This document shows, one piece after another, positions 55,701 to 64,000 of a stretch of DNA of 64,000 bases. Made by a program: the position numbers and the translations under genes. Within the stretch, counting starts at the first letter, position 1, and each line of letters opens with the position of its first letter. The notes below the pieces were generated by a model, which had not been told where the DNA came from, searched no databases, and saw only the letters and a list, made by a program, of their open reading frames with translations. This DNA comes from Pedobacter cryoconitis (lineage in GTDB: Bacteria; Bacteroidota; Bacteroidia; Sphingobacteriales; Sphingobacteriaceae): assembly GCF_001590605.1 (NCBI RefSeq), contig NZ_CP014504.1, forward strand, positions 3,348,001-3,412,000, given 5' to 3'.

Positions 55701-56441
55701 TTATGATTCAGGTAGGGATCTGTTTTCATGAAACATGAAATTATTTTTTGCATTGCCGTAGCAAGTCTTAATAATTGATGCGATTTTTTTTGCATGATGG
55801 TGAATAAAGAAATGGTTACCTTCAAGCACTGCTGAATCAAATTCCGAGGTTGTAAAACGACCCCAATTATTAATTTCAGCTACTCTATCTTCCTGGCTCC
55901 CCATTATTGCAAAAATTGGAAGGTTAATTGGCAGATGAAATTCAAGCTCATTATTTTCTGCAATTTCAAAATCTGCCCTCAGTATAGGTTCGAAATAATT
56001 AAAGAATTCAGGATTACTAATAATTTCATCAGGGACACCCCCAAGTTTTTCAAGTTCAGTAATAAACTGATCTTTTTCCATCGTATGTCGCATTACATTA
56101 GTATTACGTTTAGTTGTTGGCCCTATATTGCCACTAACAATAATTGCCAACGGTGGCGTACCTTTATTTTCGAGCATACTTGCTACTTTTAAGGTTAAAT
56201 AGGCCCCCATACTGTGTCCGTAGATAAGAAAATCTGGTGATTCCAGTTTTCCCGACAATTGAGAAAAAATATCGTAAGAAGCAGTTTCAAAATCTTTAAT
56301 TAATTTTTCATTCATTCGTCCTCCTCTGCCTGGCAACTCTAGTACTTCTACTTCAAAAACACCTAATAATGGTTTTATAAATTCAAAGGAATAACGATTC
56401 CCACCAGCGAAGTGTAACATGAACAATTGTGTTTTTTTCAT
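55701..56441 (-). CDS. Type II thioesterase
   Basis: 246 aa. Alpha/beta hydrolase of the GrsT group: LFMLHFAGGNRYSFEFI, VEVLELPGRGGRMNEK, the nucleophile Ser77 in LIYGHSMGAYLTLKVA, acid in GSQEDRVAEINNW and the catalytic His in LEGNHFFIHHHAKK. These proteins hydrolyse misloaded thioesters from NRPS carrier domains. It follows the ABC exporter by 36 bases in the NRPS operon. Housekeeping editing rather than product release is likely because the NRPS ends in its own reductase domain. Confidence 0.92.
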   Translation of the reverse strand: MKKTQLFMLHFAGGNRYSFEFIKPLLGVFEVEVLELPGRGGRMNEKLIKDFETASYDIFSQLSGKLESPDFLIYGHSMGAYLTLKVASMLENKGTPPLAIIVSGNIGPTTKRNTNVMRHTMEKDQFITELEKLGGVPDEIISNPEFFNYFEPILRADFEIAENNELEFHLPINLPIFAIMGSQEDRVAEINNWGRFTTSEFDSAVLEGNHFFIHHHAKKIASIIKTCYGNAKNNFMFHENRSLPES

Positions 56442-56477
56442 ATTTTAAAGAATTAGTATCAATCTGATACAGTATAA

Positions 56478-58142
56478 TTAATTGCTCCTAAAACCCAATT
56501 CTCTAAAAGACATTATGTCTTCTTCTTTCAAATAACCTTCATCCATTTTAAAAAGCTTACTCCCATATCCATAATATTTATCATCATGTGTAATCGCAAT
56601 AATGGTAAATCCTGCTTCGTTCAATAAAGGCAATATTATAGTATAAAATTTCTTTCTGAAATATGGATCCTGATCTGCAGCCCATTCATCTAATACCAAT
56701 ATCGGTTTGTTTTCCATCAGGCACACTACAAGAGCAAGTCTTTTTCGTTGTCCTGCAGAAAGATCAACTGTAGATAAACATCGTTCATGCAAGGTTACTT
56801 TATCCTCAATTTCAAATAAGGCCAGATAGTAATCCCATTTACCGAGATCTAGTTTCTCTGATCCTAAAATTTCATCAAACAGGTAGAAATTACTAAAAAC
56901 AACTGAAAAATAACGCTTGAACAAAGGATAGTTTTGAGCTTGCAACAGATGGTTATTTAATCTTATTTCCCCAGCCGTTGGAGGGCACAAGCCTAACAGC
57001 GTATGAATAAATGTTGTCTTCCCGCTTCCATTCCCTCCATAAATGAAAATGGTTTCCTGCCGTTTGATACTCAAATTTATTGGCCCAATATTAAAGAATG
57101 AATGTTCGCCTTTATATTCAAATTCAAGATCATTAACAGTCAATTCTTCGAACGAGCCTCCAAATTCAGAATTGCTCACCTGATTCATCACTACATTTAC
57201 ACCTTCTAATTCTTTTCTAAGGTTCATCAGTTGATCGGCAGCAACCTTTGCCCGCATAAGAGAAGGCAACTGCACCATGATGGATTCGATAGAGCCTAAA
57301 AGATATAACAATGAAAAAATAAAGGTCACTACGTTTGCCGGCTTAATCTCTAGTAAAAAACTAAAAATCAGGAGTACAGACGAGATTAGAATATAAAACA
57401 ATATCTGACCAGTCATTTGGTTATTTATAAATCCGGTTCCTGCAGATAAACTATGCTTAAATGATTCTTCTGCATTTGTACTAATCCTATCATTGTAAAT
57501 AAACTCCCCTTTCTTTGTATCCATAAATATTTCTTTAAACCCGTTCAAAATATCATTCAGATTATTCTGGAATTTATTTTCCATTTTGCGGCTTTTCTCC
57601 AAACTTTTCATATTAGCTTTTGAAGAATAATAATAGACAGCAATGCCTAACATGGCTACAAAAAAAGTGATCAGAAATAAAACAAAGGAAATAGAGGCGA
57701 GATATGCAAAACAGGACACTGCTAGTATTACTGATATTGAAAAATCAATGACACTTAATGAGGCATTCGTAAGTGCGCCTACATCATTCAATATTGCAGT
57801 TTGGATATGTGTGATCCTACCTGATAGTTGATAATAATTAGCATTAATAACCAATTTTAGAATCTGTTTTCTCAGGCTCCAGCTAATTTTAAGAGATATA
57901 CTAATACTGGTAAGTGATAGCGTTCTTCTTGCCCAGACATAAATCAGAATGATTGAAGCAAATATAATGATGTAATCACGACTGATTACTGTAAGGCTAC
58001 CTCCGATCATCAGACCAATTACCTTTGTAACCTGATTGATAAACAAGAAACTGCAGAGTCCTGTCACGATGCCCAGTAATATATATTTAACAGCCCCCGC
58101 TCTACCAATAATAGGCAGAACCAACTTTAATAATTGTTTCAC
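56478..58142 (-). CDS. Cyclic-peptide/siderophore-type ABC exporter (SyrD/PvdE-like)
   Basis: 554 aa half-transporter. The N-terminal about 290 residues are the membrane domain with six hydrophobic segments. The ATPase domain has Walker A YGGNGSGKTT (about 368-377), signature LSAGQRKRLAL (about 461-471), Walker B PILVLDEWAADQDP (about 480-493) and switch His in AITHDD. Architecture and length match the cyclic peptide export family often encoded with NRPSs. In PvdE-like systems an acylated precursor is moved to the periplasm and then deacylated, which fits the acylase in the same operon. Confidence 0.92.
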   Translation of the reverse strand: MKQLLKLVLPIIGRAGAVKYILLGIVTGLCSFLFINQVTKVIGLMIGGSLTVISRDYIIIFASIILIYVWARRTLSLTSISISLKISWSLRKQILKLVINANYYQLSGRITHIQTAILNDVGALTNASLSVIDFSISVILAVSCFAYLASISFVLFLITFFVAMLGIAVYYYSSKANMKSLEKSRKMENKFQNNLNDILNGFKEIFMDTKKGEFIYNDRISTNAEESFKHSLSAGTGFINNQMTGQILFYILISSVLLIFSFLLEIKPANVVTFIFSLLYLLGSIESIMVQLPSLMRAKVAADQLMNLRKELEGVNVVMNQVSNSEFGGSFEELTVNDLEFEYKGEHSFFNIGPINLSIKRQETIFIYGGNGSGKTTFIHTLLGLCPPTAGEIRLNNHLLQAQNYPLFKRYFSVVFSNFYLFDEILGSEKLDLGKWDYYLALFEIEDKVTLHERCLSTVDLSAGQRKRLALVVCLMENKPILVLDEWAADQDPYFRKKFYTIILPLLNEAGFTIIAITHDDKYYGYGSKLFKMDEGYLKEEDIMSFRELGFRSN

Positions 58143-58222
58143 ATTTATATTTTTTAGGTGATTTCCGATTTAGACCAACAGGCATTGAATACACAAATGG
58201 CTGGGGTGTCAGAGACTGGCAG

Positions 58223-59845
58223 TTATATTGATTCAGCAAGTTGCAAAGCCGGATTGTAAAGAATTTCCTTCTCTCCAAAAAGTCTTTCTGAGATAATTCC
58301 TCTATCCAGACATTCCTGAACTAGCATATTAGATTGAACAATAGGGTTAGACTCATCCGTATACTTAACAGTACTGATAAATTCTAACCATGGTTCTTGT
58401 CCCATGGCATATACATATGCCTCCTTTGGATTGAACATATTGATCAGGTGTATTCCTTTTTCGAAATTGGAACCAGCAAGTCTCCTCGATTGATCTTTAT
58501 CTCTTGCAAGATCTTCGGTTAACAGCGGTCCGTACAACCAGGTAAGTGGAGCACCATCACATTCCATCCCCAGAAAGATAACATCCACATCACCAATAGC
58601 GCGCTGCACATGTTCATATAATTTAGGTTCTAGTATTCTTGAATCTGCAGCAAAGAAAAATGTATACCCACTTACAGCTACATGAAAACATGATTTTGAT
58701 TGAATATTCAGGTCACTATGCTCGCCGGTAAACGGAATTCCAGTCACGGTACAATTTTCGAACAGAATTTCTTCCATTTCATCTATCTCAATTACATTCT
58801 TAAATCCAGCGTTATTGAAAACCAGTTTCAAATTTGGATCCTGTAATGCACCCGAAGTAGTTCTGGGAACAATAATATTCTTAATCTTATGACGTAGGGG
58901 AAGTAATGTTTCAAATAAGATATGATCCTGATGATTATGGGTAATCAGCACATAATCTATCGTATCAGGAAGATCAATATCCGAAAAATGATCCACACTA
59001 GACTGATAGCCATAATAACTGATCAGAGGATCTACGAGAATGCTTACATCTTTGGTTTCAATTAATATACAAGCGTGACCAAAATATCGCATCCTGGTAT
59101 ATGGTCCATCATATTTTTGATATGTTGGCTGTTTTTCCTGCATAAAAAAAGTATCAAACAATGGTAAATCCCTTTCCTCAATTCCTAACCTGGCTGCGAT
59201 ATCATCTTTAGACCCACCTTCTCTTTTCATTCTGCTCAGCAGGTCAATCGCCTCATTATCAAAAGGAATATTTAAATGTAATACGTTTGGCTCATCAAGT
59301 CTTGGTGTGCTTAGACAAAATGGACGTTCATCATTATCTGTATTCCATAAAGCTATACTCTGAGATTTTTTATTATAAAATTCACTCTTATATAGTAGTG
59401 ATTCAAAAAATCTGAATGATGGATTATTATTCAAATCATAAGTCAATTCTACATACCCCTTAAGAATCTCCGGTACTTTACTATATAACTCTTCAAGAGA
59501 GTAGCCTTTAGCATTCTTTTTTAACATATCATCCAGCTCCTTAATCGCTTCGGCCAATAAGACTTGTTTTTCCTGATTATGCAATGTGGCTTCCTTAAGT
59601 TTTTTAATATCTTCCACCCGATTAATCTTATAATCCATGAAAGGTCCACCTAACATTTTAGGGTTCTTGACTGCGGCAGCATGTATTTGCGGCGACTGAA
59701 TATAAGAACTCATAATTTTAAGATGTCTGCCTACAATATTCATTGCTGCAGTAGCGGGAGAAATTAAATGTGACCAGGCGTACCACCTGTCATACAAAGG
59801 TTCAATAATTAAATTCGGTTTAGTATACCATTTTTCCTGATTCAT
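58223..59845 (-). CDS. CmlA-type diiron beta-hydroxylase of NRPS-bound amino acids
   Basis: 540 aa. The N-terminal about 240 residues form the CmlA-specific domain; the C-terminal part is a metallo-beta-lactamase fold. Ligand motif THNHQDH supplies His303, His305, Asp307 and His308; then Glu375 (GEHSDL) and Asp401 (AADSR). From memory CmlA of the chloramphenicol pathway uses H305, H307, D309, H310, E377 and D403, so all six are offset by two residues here. I could not place the equivalent of the last CmlA ligand (His480). CmlA hydroxylates the beta-carbon of an aromatic amino acid tethered to a PCP. The gene follows the NRPS gene by 29 bases. Confidence 0.88.
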   Translation of the reverse strand: MNQEKWYTKPNLIIEPLYDRWYAWSHLISPATAAMNIVGRHLKIMSSYIQSPQIHAAAVKNPKMLGGPFMDYKINRVEDIKKLKEATLHNQEKQVLLAEAIKELDDMLKKNAKGYSLEELYSKVPEILKGYVELTYDLNNNPSFRFFESLLYKSEFYNKKSQSIALWNTDNDERPFCLSTPRLDEPNVLHLNIPFDNEAIDLLSRMKREGGSKDDIAARLGIEERDLPLFDTFFMQEKQPTYQKYDGPYTRMRYFGHACILIETKDVSILVDPLISYYGYQSSVDHFSDIDLPDTIDYVLITHNHQDHILFETLLPLRHKIKNIIVPRTTSGALQDPNLKLVFNNAGFKNVIEIDEMEEILFENCTVTGIPFTGEHSDLNIQSKSCFHVAVSGYTFFFAADSRILEPKLYEHVQRAIGDVDVIFLGMECDGAPLTWLYGPLLTEDLARDKDQSRRLAGSNFEKGIHLINMFNPKEAYVYAMGQEPWLEFISTVKYTDESNPIVQSNMLVQECLDRGIISERLFGEKEILYNPALQLAESI

Positions 59846-59874
59846 AATTTGTTTTCTATAAGGTTAGCACTGCT

Positions 59875-62800
59875 TTAAATAAGATTTTTCAAATATTTTG
59901 CGGTATAATGTCTTTCCTCAGGGAAGGTAATATCAATTCCCTCAAGTATTTTTAGTGTATGTTCAGTGGAGTAGCTATTAATCCGCACAGCATATTTAAT
60001 ATCAGGTCCATCATCAGCAGATGATTTTGTCGCGCTAAAGTCGATCAGTGGTGTGATAGGCAAAGGGGAGTGTTCAGACAATTCATATAACTTCATCAAC
60101 CAGTTTTCACCATCTATTTCTACAAGCTCCTTGGATACTTCATCTGCATTGTGCAGGAATTCTTTGAGAAATATGTTTCTTACATTGGTTAAATGAAAAA
60201 TATTTGTTTTTAGATCCGTTTGTAGAGACAAATTTAAAATTGACTTAGAGACAAAGTCCACTGGAGTAATAGGAACTGTGTACTCCCTTGGGTATACCCC
60301 CATTTCGTAACATGATTTCAATAGTTTTGGGAACCATTGTTCTTTAGGCATTTTCCCTGTAATTTTATCTCCCGATATCAAACCAAGTCTATGAATTTGT
60401 ACCGGTAAACCTGCCGCCATACTTTTCAGCATAATTTTTTCACCAACCCATTTTGACCCGGCATACCCCGATACACTTGAATGCTCTTCATGATCAATAG
60501 GATCAGCTTCATAATTCATTTTTCCATCGCTGGAAGAGAAAATTGAAAGCGTTGAAGTGTATACTACCTTTTTTAATTTTTTGGTTACTGCCAGACGGAC
60601 TATTTCAATATTACCGCCTACATTGGAAGGTTTAAGCTGCTGATAAGATGATATCAAATCCATATAAGCAGCTGTATGATAGATATAATCAAGATTATCT
60701 GAAAGATTTTCATAATCAGCAACTGAAAGTCCAAGATTTGGTTTAGATAGGTTTCCTGGTACAGCAATGATTCTGCTCTCATAATGAGATTTGTAGATAT
60801 TGTAATACTTTAATTTTTCTATAACTCTACTTTTTGCTTTTCCAGCATTTTCTCCCCGGACAAGACAGTAAATAATAGTTTTGGTATGGTCTAGTAATTC
60901 CTTCAGAAGGTAAGCGCCAACGAAACCAGTTGCTCCAGTAACCAATACCTGCTTAGGTACTTCACTATATCTTTTTAACTCCGATATTTTTTGAAAAGAA
61001 ACGTCCAATTGGCTTTCTATTTCTAGATTGATGTAAGACAATGACTTTTTATCGGTAGCATTAGTACCAGTTATAAATATTGCCATTTCCTGAATACTTG
61101 GATTACTGAACAGATCTTTAATTTTCAGTCCAATATTCATTTTACGATTAATAACCGACATCATTTTTACAGCGACCATTGAATCTCCGCCAAGCTCAAA
61201 ATAATTATCATTAACACTGATCATCTCTTTATTTAAAATCTGCTCCCAGATAGTTGCCAACTCAGCTTCAGCTAAGCTACGCGGTGCTATATATTCCTTT
61301 TCAGAGTCAAGCAGTTGCCCTTTCATTTTTGAAATACTATTTCTGTTGACCTTACCATTTGGCATCAGAGGTAAACTATCGAGTTGCATAAAATGAGATG
61401 GAATCATATAATTGGGAAGAATATTTTTCAGATATTCTCTAAGATTCGAAATCTTCTGCTCCTGTTCAGAAACGATATAAGCGATCAGTTCATGTCTTCC
61501 CGTGGTGTTTATTTGTTCTAGAACTACTGCTGCTTTGATCCCATTATAATTAACGAGCACATTTTCAATTTCAGATAATTCAATTCTATGCCCGTTAATC
61601 TTTACCTGGCTATCAATTCTTCCACTGAATACTAGGTTCCCATTTGTCTGCCATTTTCCAAGGTCACCGGTTTTGTATACCCGTTCATTACTGTTAAAAG
61701 GACTTTGCAGAAATTTCTCAGTAGTAAGTAATATGTTATTCATATATCCTCTCGCCAATCCTGCACCACCGATCACGATTTCTCCAGTGACTCCTTCCGG
61801 CAATAGTCTCATATCTTTATCAACAATATAAACATGGGCTCCAGAAATAGGTTTCCCAATTGGGATAAGGTAATCCCCCGGGTCTTTTCCCTGATTCAGT
61901 TTAAAAATTGTTGCTGCTACACATATTTCTGTGGGTCCGTATGCATTAAAATAAGTTCCCTGATCAGTATAAGCTCTCACACTTTGCAAATCAACCTGTT
62001 CGCCACCAGTTAAGACCTTCTTCAGTGTTCTTATGGCATCAAGCTTTAATATTTTAAAATATACAGGCGGTAGGCTTGCAAAACTAATTTCATTTTTCTG
62101 TAGAAATTCTTCCAGTAAATGAGGGTCTTTCTTATCTGTGTCGTTAATAATAAACAAACAAGCTCCCGAAGTGATTGTGGTAAAGATCTCATAAATTGAC
62201 GCGTCGAACGACGAGGCAAAGAATTGAAGTACCTTATCTACCGGTTTTAATTCAAGTATAGAAAGATGGGCCTGGATGGTGTTGAAAAGTGCAGCATGCT
62301 CCACCATTACACCTTTCGGCTTACCAGTAGAACCAGATGTATACAATACATATGCCAGACTTGTATTATTGATCTTAATGACCGGTTTTATTGTGTCAGA
62401 TGAGGTATAAAGAATAAGATCTTTATATTCTTTTTCATCCAGTACAATTTTACATTGGCTGTCAGCCTGCATATATTTGATACGTTCGACAGGATATGAT
62501 GAATCAAAAGGTACATATGCACCTCCCGATTTTAACACACTAAGCATTGCGATGATCATCTTCTCCGTCCGGTCAAGACTGATTCCAATAAGATCATCTG
62601 CTGAAATATTATATTTTGAATATAAATAAGCCGCTCCATTATCCGACAATTCATCGAGCTGTCTATATGTGAGTTGTTTATTTTCATAACTGATCACAAA
62701 TCTATCTGGAGTCCTTTTAACCTGCTCATTAAAAAGGTCTAAAACACTGAGATCATTTTTATATGCAGGTATTACCCCTCCTAAATTAAACAGTCTTTTC

Positions 62801-64000
62801 TTTTCTGTTTCATCCAGATAATCGAGTTGATTAATTGCCAACAAGGGATGTCTGACAATACAGTGCAATAGCTGTTCGAAATGACGCAGCAACTGATCAG
62901 CTTTTTCATGGTTAAAAATATCACTATTGTACTCTAAGTTGACTACCAGATTCCCATCTGATTCTACAAAGGCAAATAATAAATCAAACTTACTTACTAT
63001 ATTTTTCTTTCCATCGTATGAAGATACCTTCAGCCCCGTATGGCCAACATTTCCCTGTCTTTGAGCAAATTCCTGTCCCTGAAGAACAATCATTACATCA
63101 AAAAGAGGGTGCCTACTCATGTCTCTTTCTATCTGTAATTCATTAACTAAGGTGTCAAAAGGAAACATCTGATTTACATAGGCTCCTAGTGTAACTTGTT
63201 TAACCATTTTTAAAAGTTCCAGATAGCTCGCTGTCCCTTTAGATCGTACCCTTAAAGCCAAAGTGTTTACATAAAACCCAATCTGCCCTTCCAGATCCGC
63301 ATGATATCTTCCAGCAATTGGACTTCCTACGATTATATCTTCTTGTCCGGAATACCGGTTTAACAACCCATTAACAACAGCAAGAAGCCCCATAAACAAA
63401 GTTGAATCCTCATTTTGAAGCAACAACTTAAAGGCACTTGTAAGCCCGGTATCGATAGCTGCTTTTATTGTTCCTCCCTTATAAGTTTTGAAAATCGGAC
63501 GAGGTCGGTCACCCGACAAATTTAAGACAGGGAGTTCGCCTGAAAACTGTGTTAACCAATACTCTTTCTGGGCCGACAGAGTTTCTGCTATAAGCTGTTG
63601 CTGTTGCCATACTGCGTAGTCCTTGTATTGGATTCTTAGTTCTGGTAATAACGCAGGAGTACCGTTTAGCTGAGAGCCATAGAAGTTTAGCAACTCTCTC
63701 ATTAAAACTCCCATTGACCATCCGTCACTAATAATATGATGAGTTACATAGCTTAAAACCCATTTTTTATCTTCAACCTGATACAATGTTGCTCGCAGAA
63801 GTGGCCCCTTTACTAAGTTAAAAGGTAAGCTAAAATCATTCTCCACCATTTCCCGTAGGCGGTTGTCATTTTCTTTAAAACTTCTTAAATCCACTATATT
63901 TACAGTAAATCCCAAATCTTCACCAGTCATGATAAATTGCATTAACTCACCCTGCTCATTTTCCATGAACACAGTTCTCAGTATCTCATGACGATCAATC
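59875..64000 (-). CDS. Nonribosomal peptide synthetase, C-A-PCP-reductase (5' part outside window)
   Basis: At least 1374 codons; the frame is open to the window edge (DRHEILRTVFMEN), so the N-terminus lies beyond 64000. Counting from the first visible Met: condensation domain to about 390 with active HHIISDGWS (His79), adenylation domain about 400-890 (YTSGSTGKPKGVMVEH, NAYGPTE, GEIVIGGAGLARGY, YKTGDLGKW, NGKVNR), carrier domain with Ser in YFELGGDSMVAVK, and terminal thioester reductase (VLVTGATGFVGAYLL, catalytic Tyr/Lys in SGYAGSKWVGEK). Specificity residues read by eye against GrsA: D-A-Y-S-L-G-A-V-A-K, somewhat like tyrosine-type codes. The reductase should release an aldehyde or alcohol. 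First visible gene of the operon. Confidence 0.94.
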   Translation of the reverse strand, partial: IDRHEILRTVFMENEQGELMQFIMTGEDLGFTVNIVDLRSFKENDNRLREMVENDFSLPFNLVKGPLLRATLYQVEDKKWVLSYVTHHIISDGWSMGVLMRELLNFYGSQLNGTPALLPELRIQYKDYAVWQQQQLIAETLSAQKEYWLTQFSGELPVLNLSGDRPRPIFKTYKGGTIKAAIDTGLTSAFKLLLQNEDSTLFMGLLAVVNGLLNRYSGQEDIIVGSPIAGRYHADLEGQIGFYVNTLALRVRSKGTASYLELLKMVKQVTLGAYVNQMFPFDTLVNELQIERDMSRHPLFDVMIVLQGQEFAQRQGNVGHTGLKVSSYDGKKNIVSKFDLLFAFVESDGNLVVNLEYNSDIFNHEKADQLLRHFEQLLHCIVRHPLLAINQLDYLDETEKKRLFNLGGVIPAYKNDLSVLDLFNEQVKRTPDRFVISYENKQLTYRQLDELSDNGAAYLYSKYNISADDLIGISLDRTEKMIIAMLSVLKSGGAYVPFDSSYPVERIKYMQADSQCKIVLDEKEYKDLILYTSSDTIKPVIKINNTSLAYVLYTSGSTGKPKGVMVEHAALFNTIQAHLSILELKPVDKVLQFFASSFDASIYEIFTTITSGACLFIINDTDKKDPHLLEEFLQKNEISFASLPPVYFKILKLDAIRTLKKVLTGGEQVDLQSVRAYTDQGTYFNAYGPTEICVAATIFKLNQGKDPGDYLIPIGKPISGAHVYIVDKDMRLLPEGVTGEIVIGGAGLARGYMNNILLTTEKFLQSPFNSNERVYKTGDLGKWQTNGNLVFSGRIDSQVKINGHRIELSEIENVLVNYNGIKAAVVLEQINTTGRHELIAYIVSEQEQKISNLREYLKNILPNYMIPSHFMQLDSLPLMPNGKVNRNSISKMKGQLLDSEKEYIAPRSLAEAELATIWEQILNKEMISVNDNYFELGGDSMVAVKMMSVINRKMNIGLKIKDLFSNPSIQEMAIFITGTNATDKKSLSYINLEIESQLDVSFQKISELKRYSEVPKQVLVTGATGFVGAYLLKELLDHTKTIIYCLVRGENAGKAKSRVIEKLKYYNIYKSHYESRIIAVPGNLSKPNLGLSVADYENLSDNLDYIYHTAAYMDLISSYQQLKPSNVGGNIEIVRLAVTKKLKKVVYTSTLSIFSSSDGKMNYEADPIDHEEHSSVSGYAGSKWVGEKIMLKSMAAGLPVQIHRLGLISGDKITGKMPKEQWFPKLLKSCYEMGVYPREYTVPITPVDFVSKSILNLSLQTDLKTNIFHLTNVRNIFLKEFLHNADEVSKELVEIDGENWLMKLYELSEHSPLPITPLIDFSATKSSADDGPDIKYAVRINSYSTEHTLKILEGIDITFPEERHYTAKYLKNLI

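Overview
The window reads as a chromosomal segment of a Bacteroidota bacterium, most likely Sphingobacteriaceae (Pedobacter-like). It is AT-rich. It carries a SusC/SusD pair with an ECF sigma factor and FecR anti-sigma, several TonB-dependent receptors with carboxypeptidase-like N-termini, BlaI/BlaR-type regulators, AraC regulators and TTG-N19-TAnnTTTG-like promoters. Genus assignment is inference from gene style only.

Region by region. (1) 1-11.4 kb, all minus strand: an ECF sigma factor, FecR, SusC and SusD, followed by two thioredoxin-fold proteins flanking an S41 protease. This is a signal-responsive outer-membrane uptake locus with a redox/proteolysis tail instead of glycoside hydrolases. 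(2) 11.7-16.9 kb: a soluble PAS histidine kinase (plus strand), then a siderophore receptor and PepSY membrane protein on the minus strand. (3) 17.0-17.6 kb: remnants of an aldo/keto reductase, a zinc-type alcohol dehydrogenase and a Crp/Fnr regulator. (4) 17.7-28.4 kb: a GH30 lipoprotein and a GH51 arabinofuranosidase surround a compact minus-strand siderophore operon (receptor, ATP-grasp ligase, IucA/IucC synthetase, MFS exporter) with a candidate operator at its promoter. (5) 28.5-37.6 kb: accessory genes (two AraC regulators, a phosphodiesterase/alpha-beta-hydrolase fusion, a methyltransferase, a propeller-like lipoprotein, a frameshifted cupin, a truncated hydrolase) lying between two direct copies of a tRNA-Met-like 3' half. 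Two large palindromes and two short tandem-repeat arrays lie in or next to it. (6) 37.9-64 kb: a biosynthetic and ADP-heptose region, all minus strand, carrying one decayed IS256-family element.

The last region is the most interesting. A nonribosomal peptide synthetase ending in A-PCP-reductase (its 5' part lies outside the window) is followed by a CmlA-type diiron beta-hydroxylase, a cyclic-peptide-type ABC exporter, a type II thioesterase, two tandem GT9/heptosyltransferase-like proteins, a penicillin-acylase-family hydrolase, a small membrane protein and a fused double class III aminotransferase. Next come a BlaR-like metalloprotease, a TonB-dependent receptor, and the ADP-heptose genes hldE, hldD and gmhA, then blaI and a DUF4254 gene. 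blaI and the blaR-like gene share the same TTTCGTACGAA palindrome at the same place in their promoters. My working hypothesis is a peptide that is beta-hydroxylated, reductively released and aminated, possibly heptosylated, exported, and matured outside the cytoplasm by an acylase. The enzyme families are well supported by motifs; the product and the link between heptose and peptide are inference.
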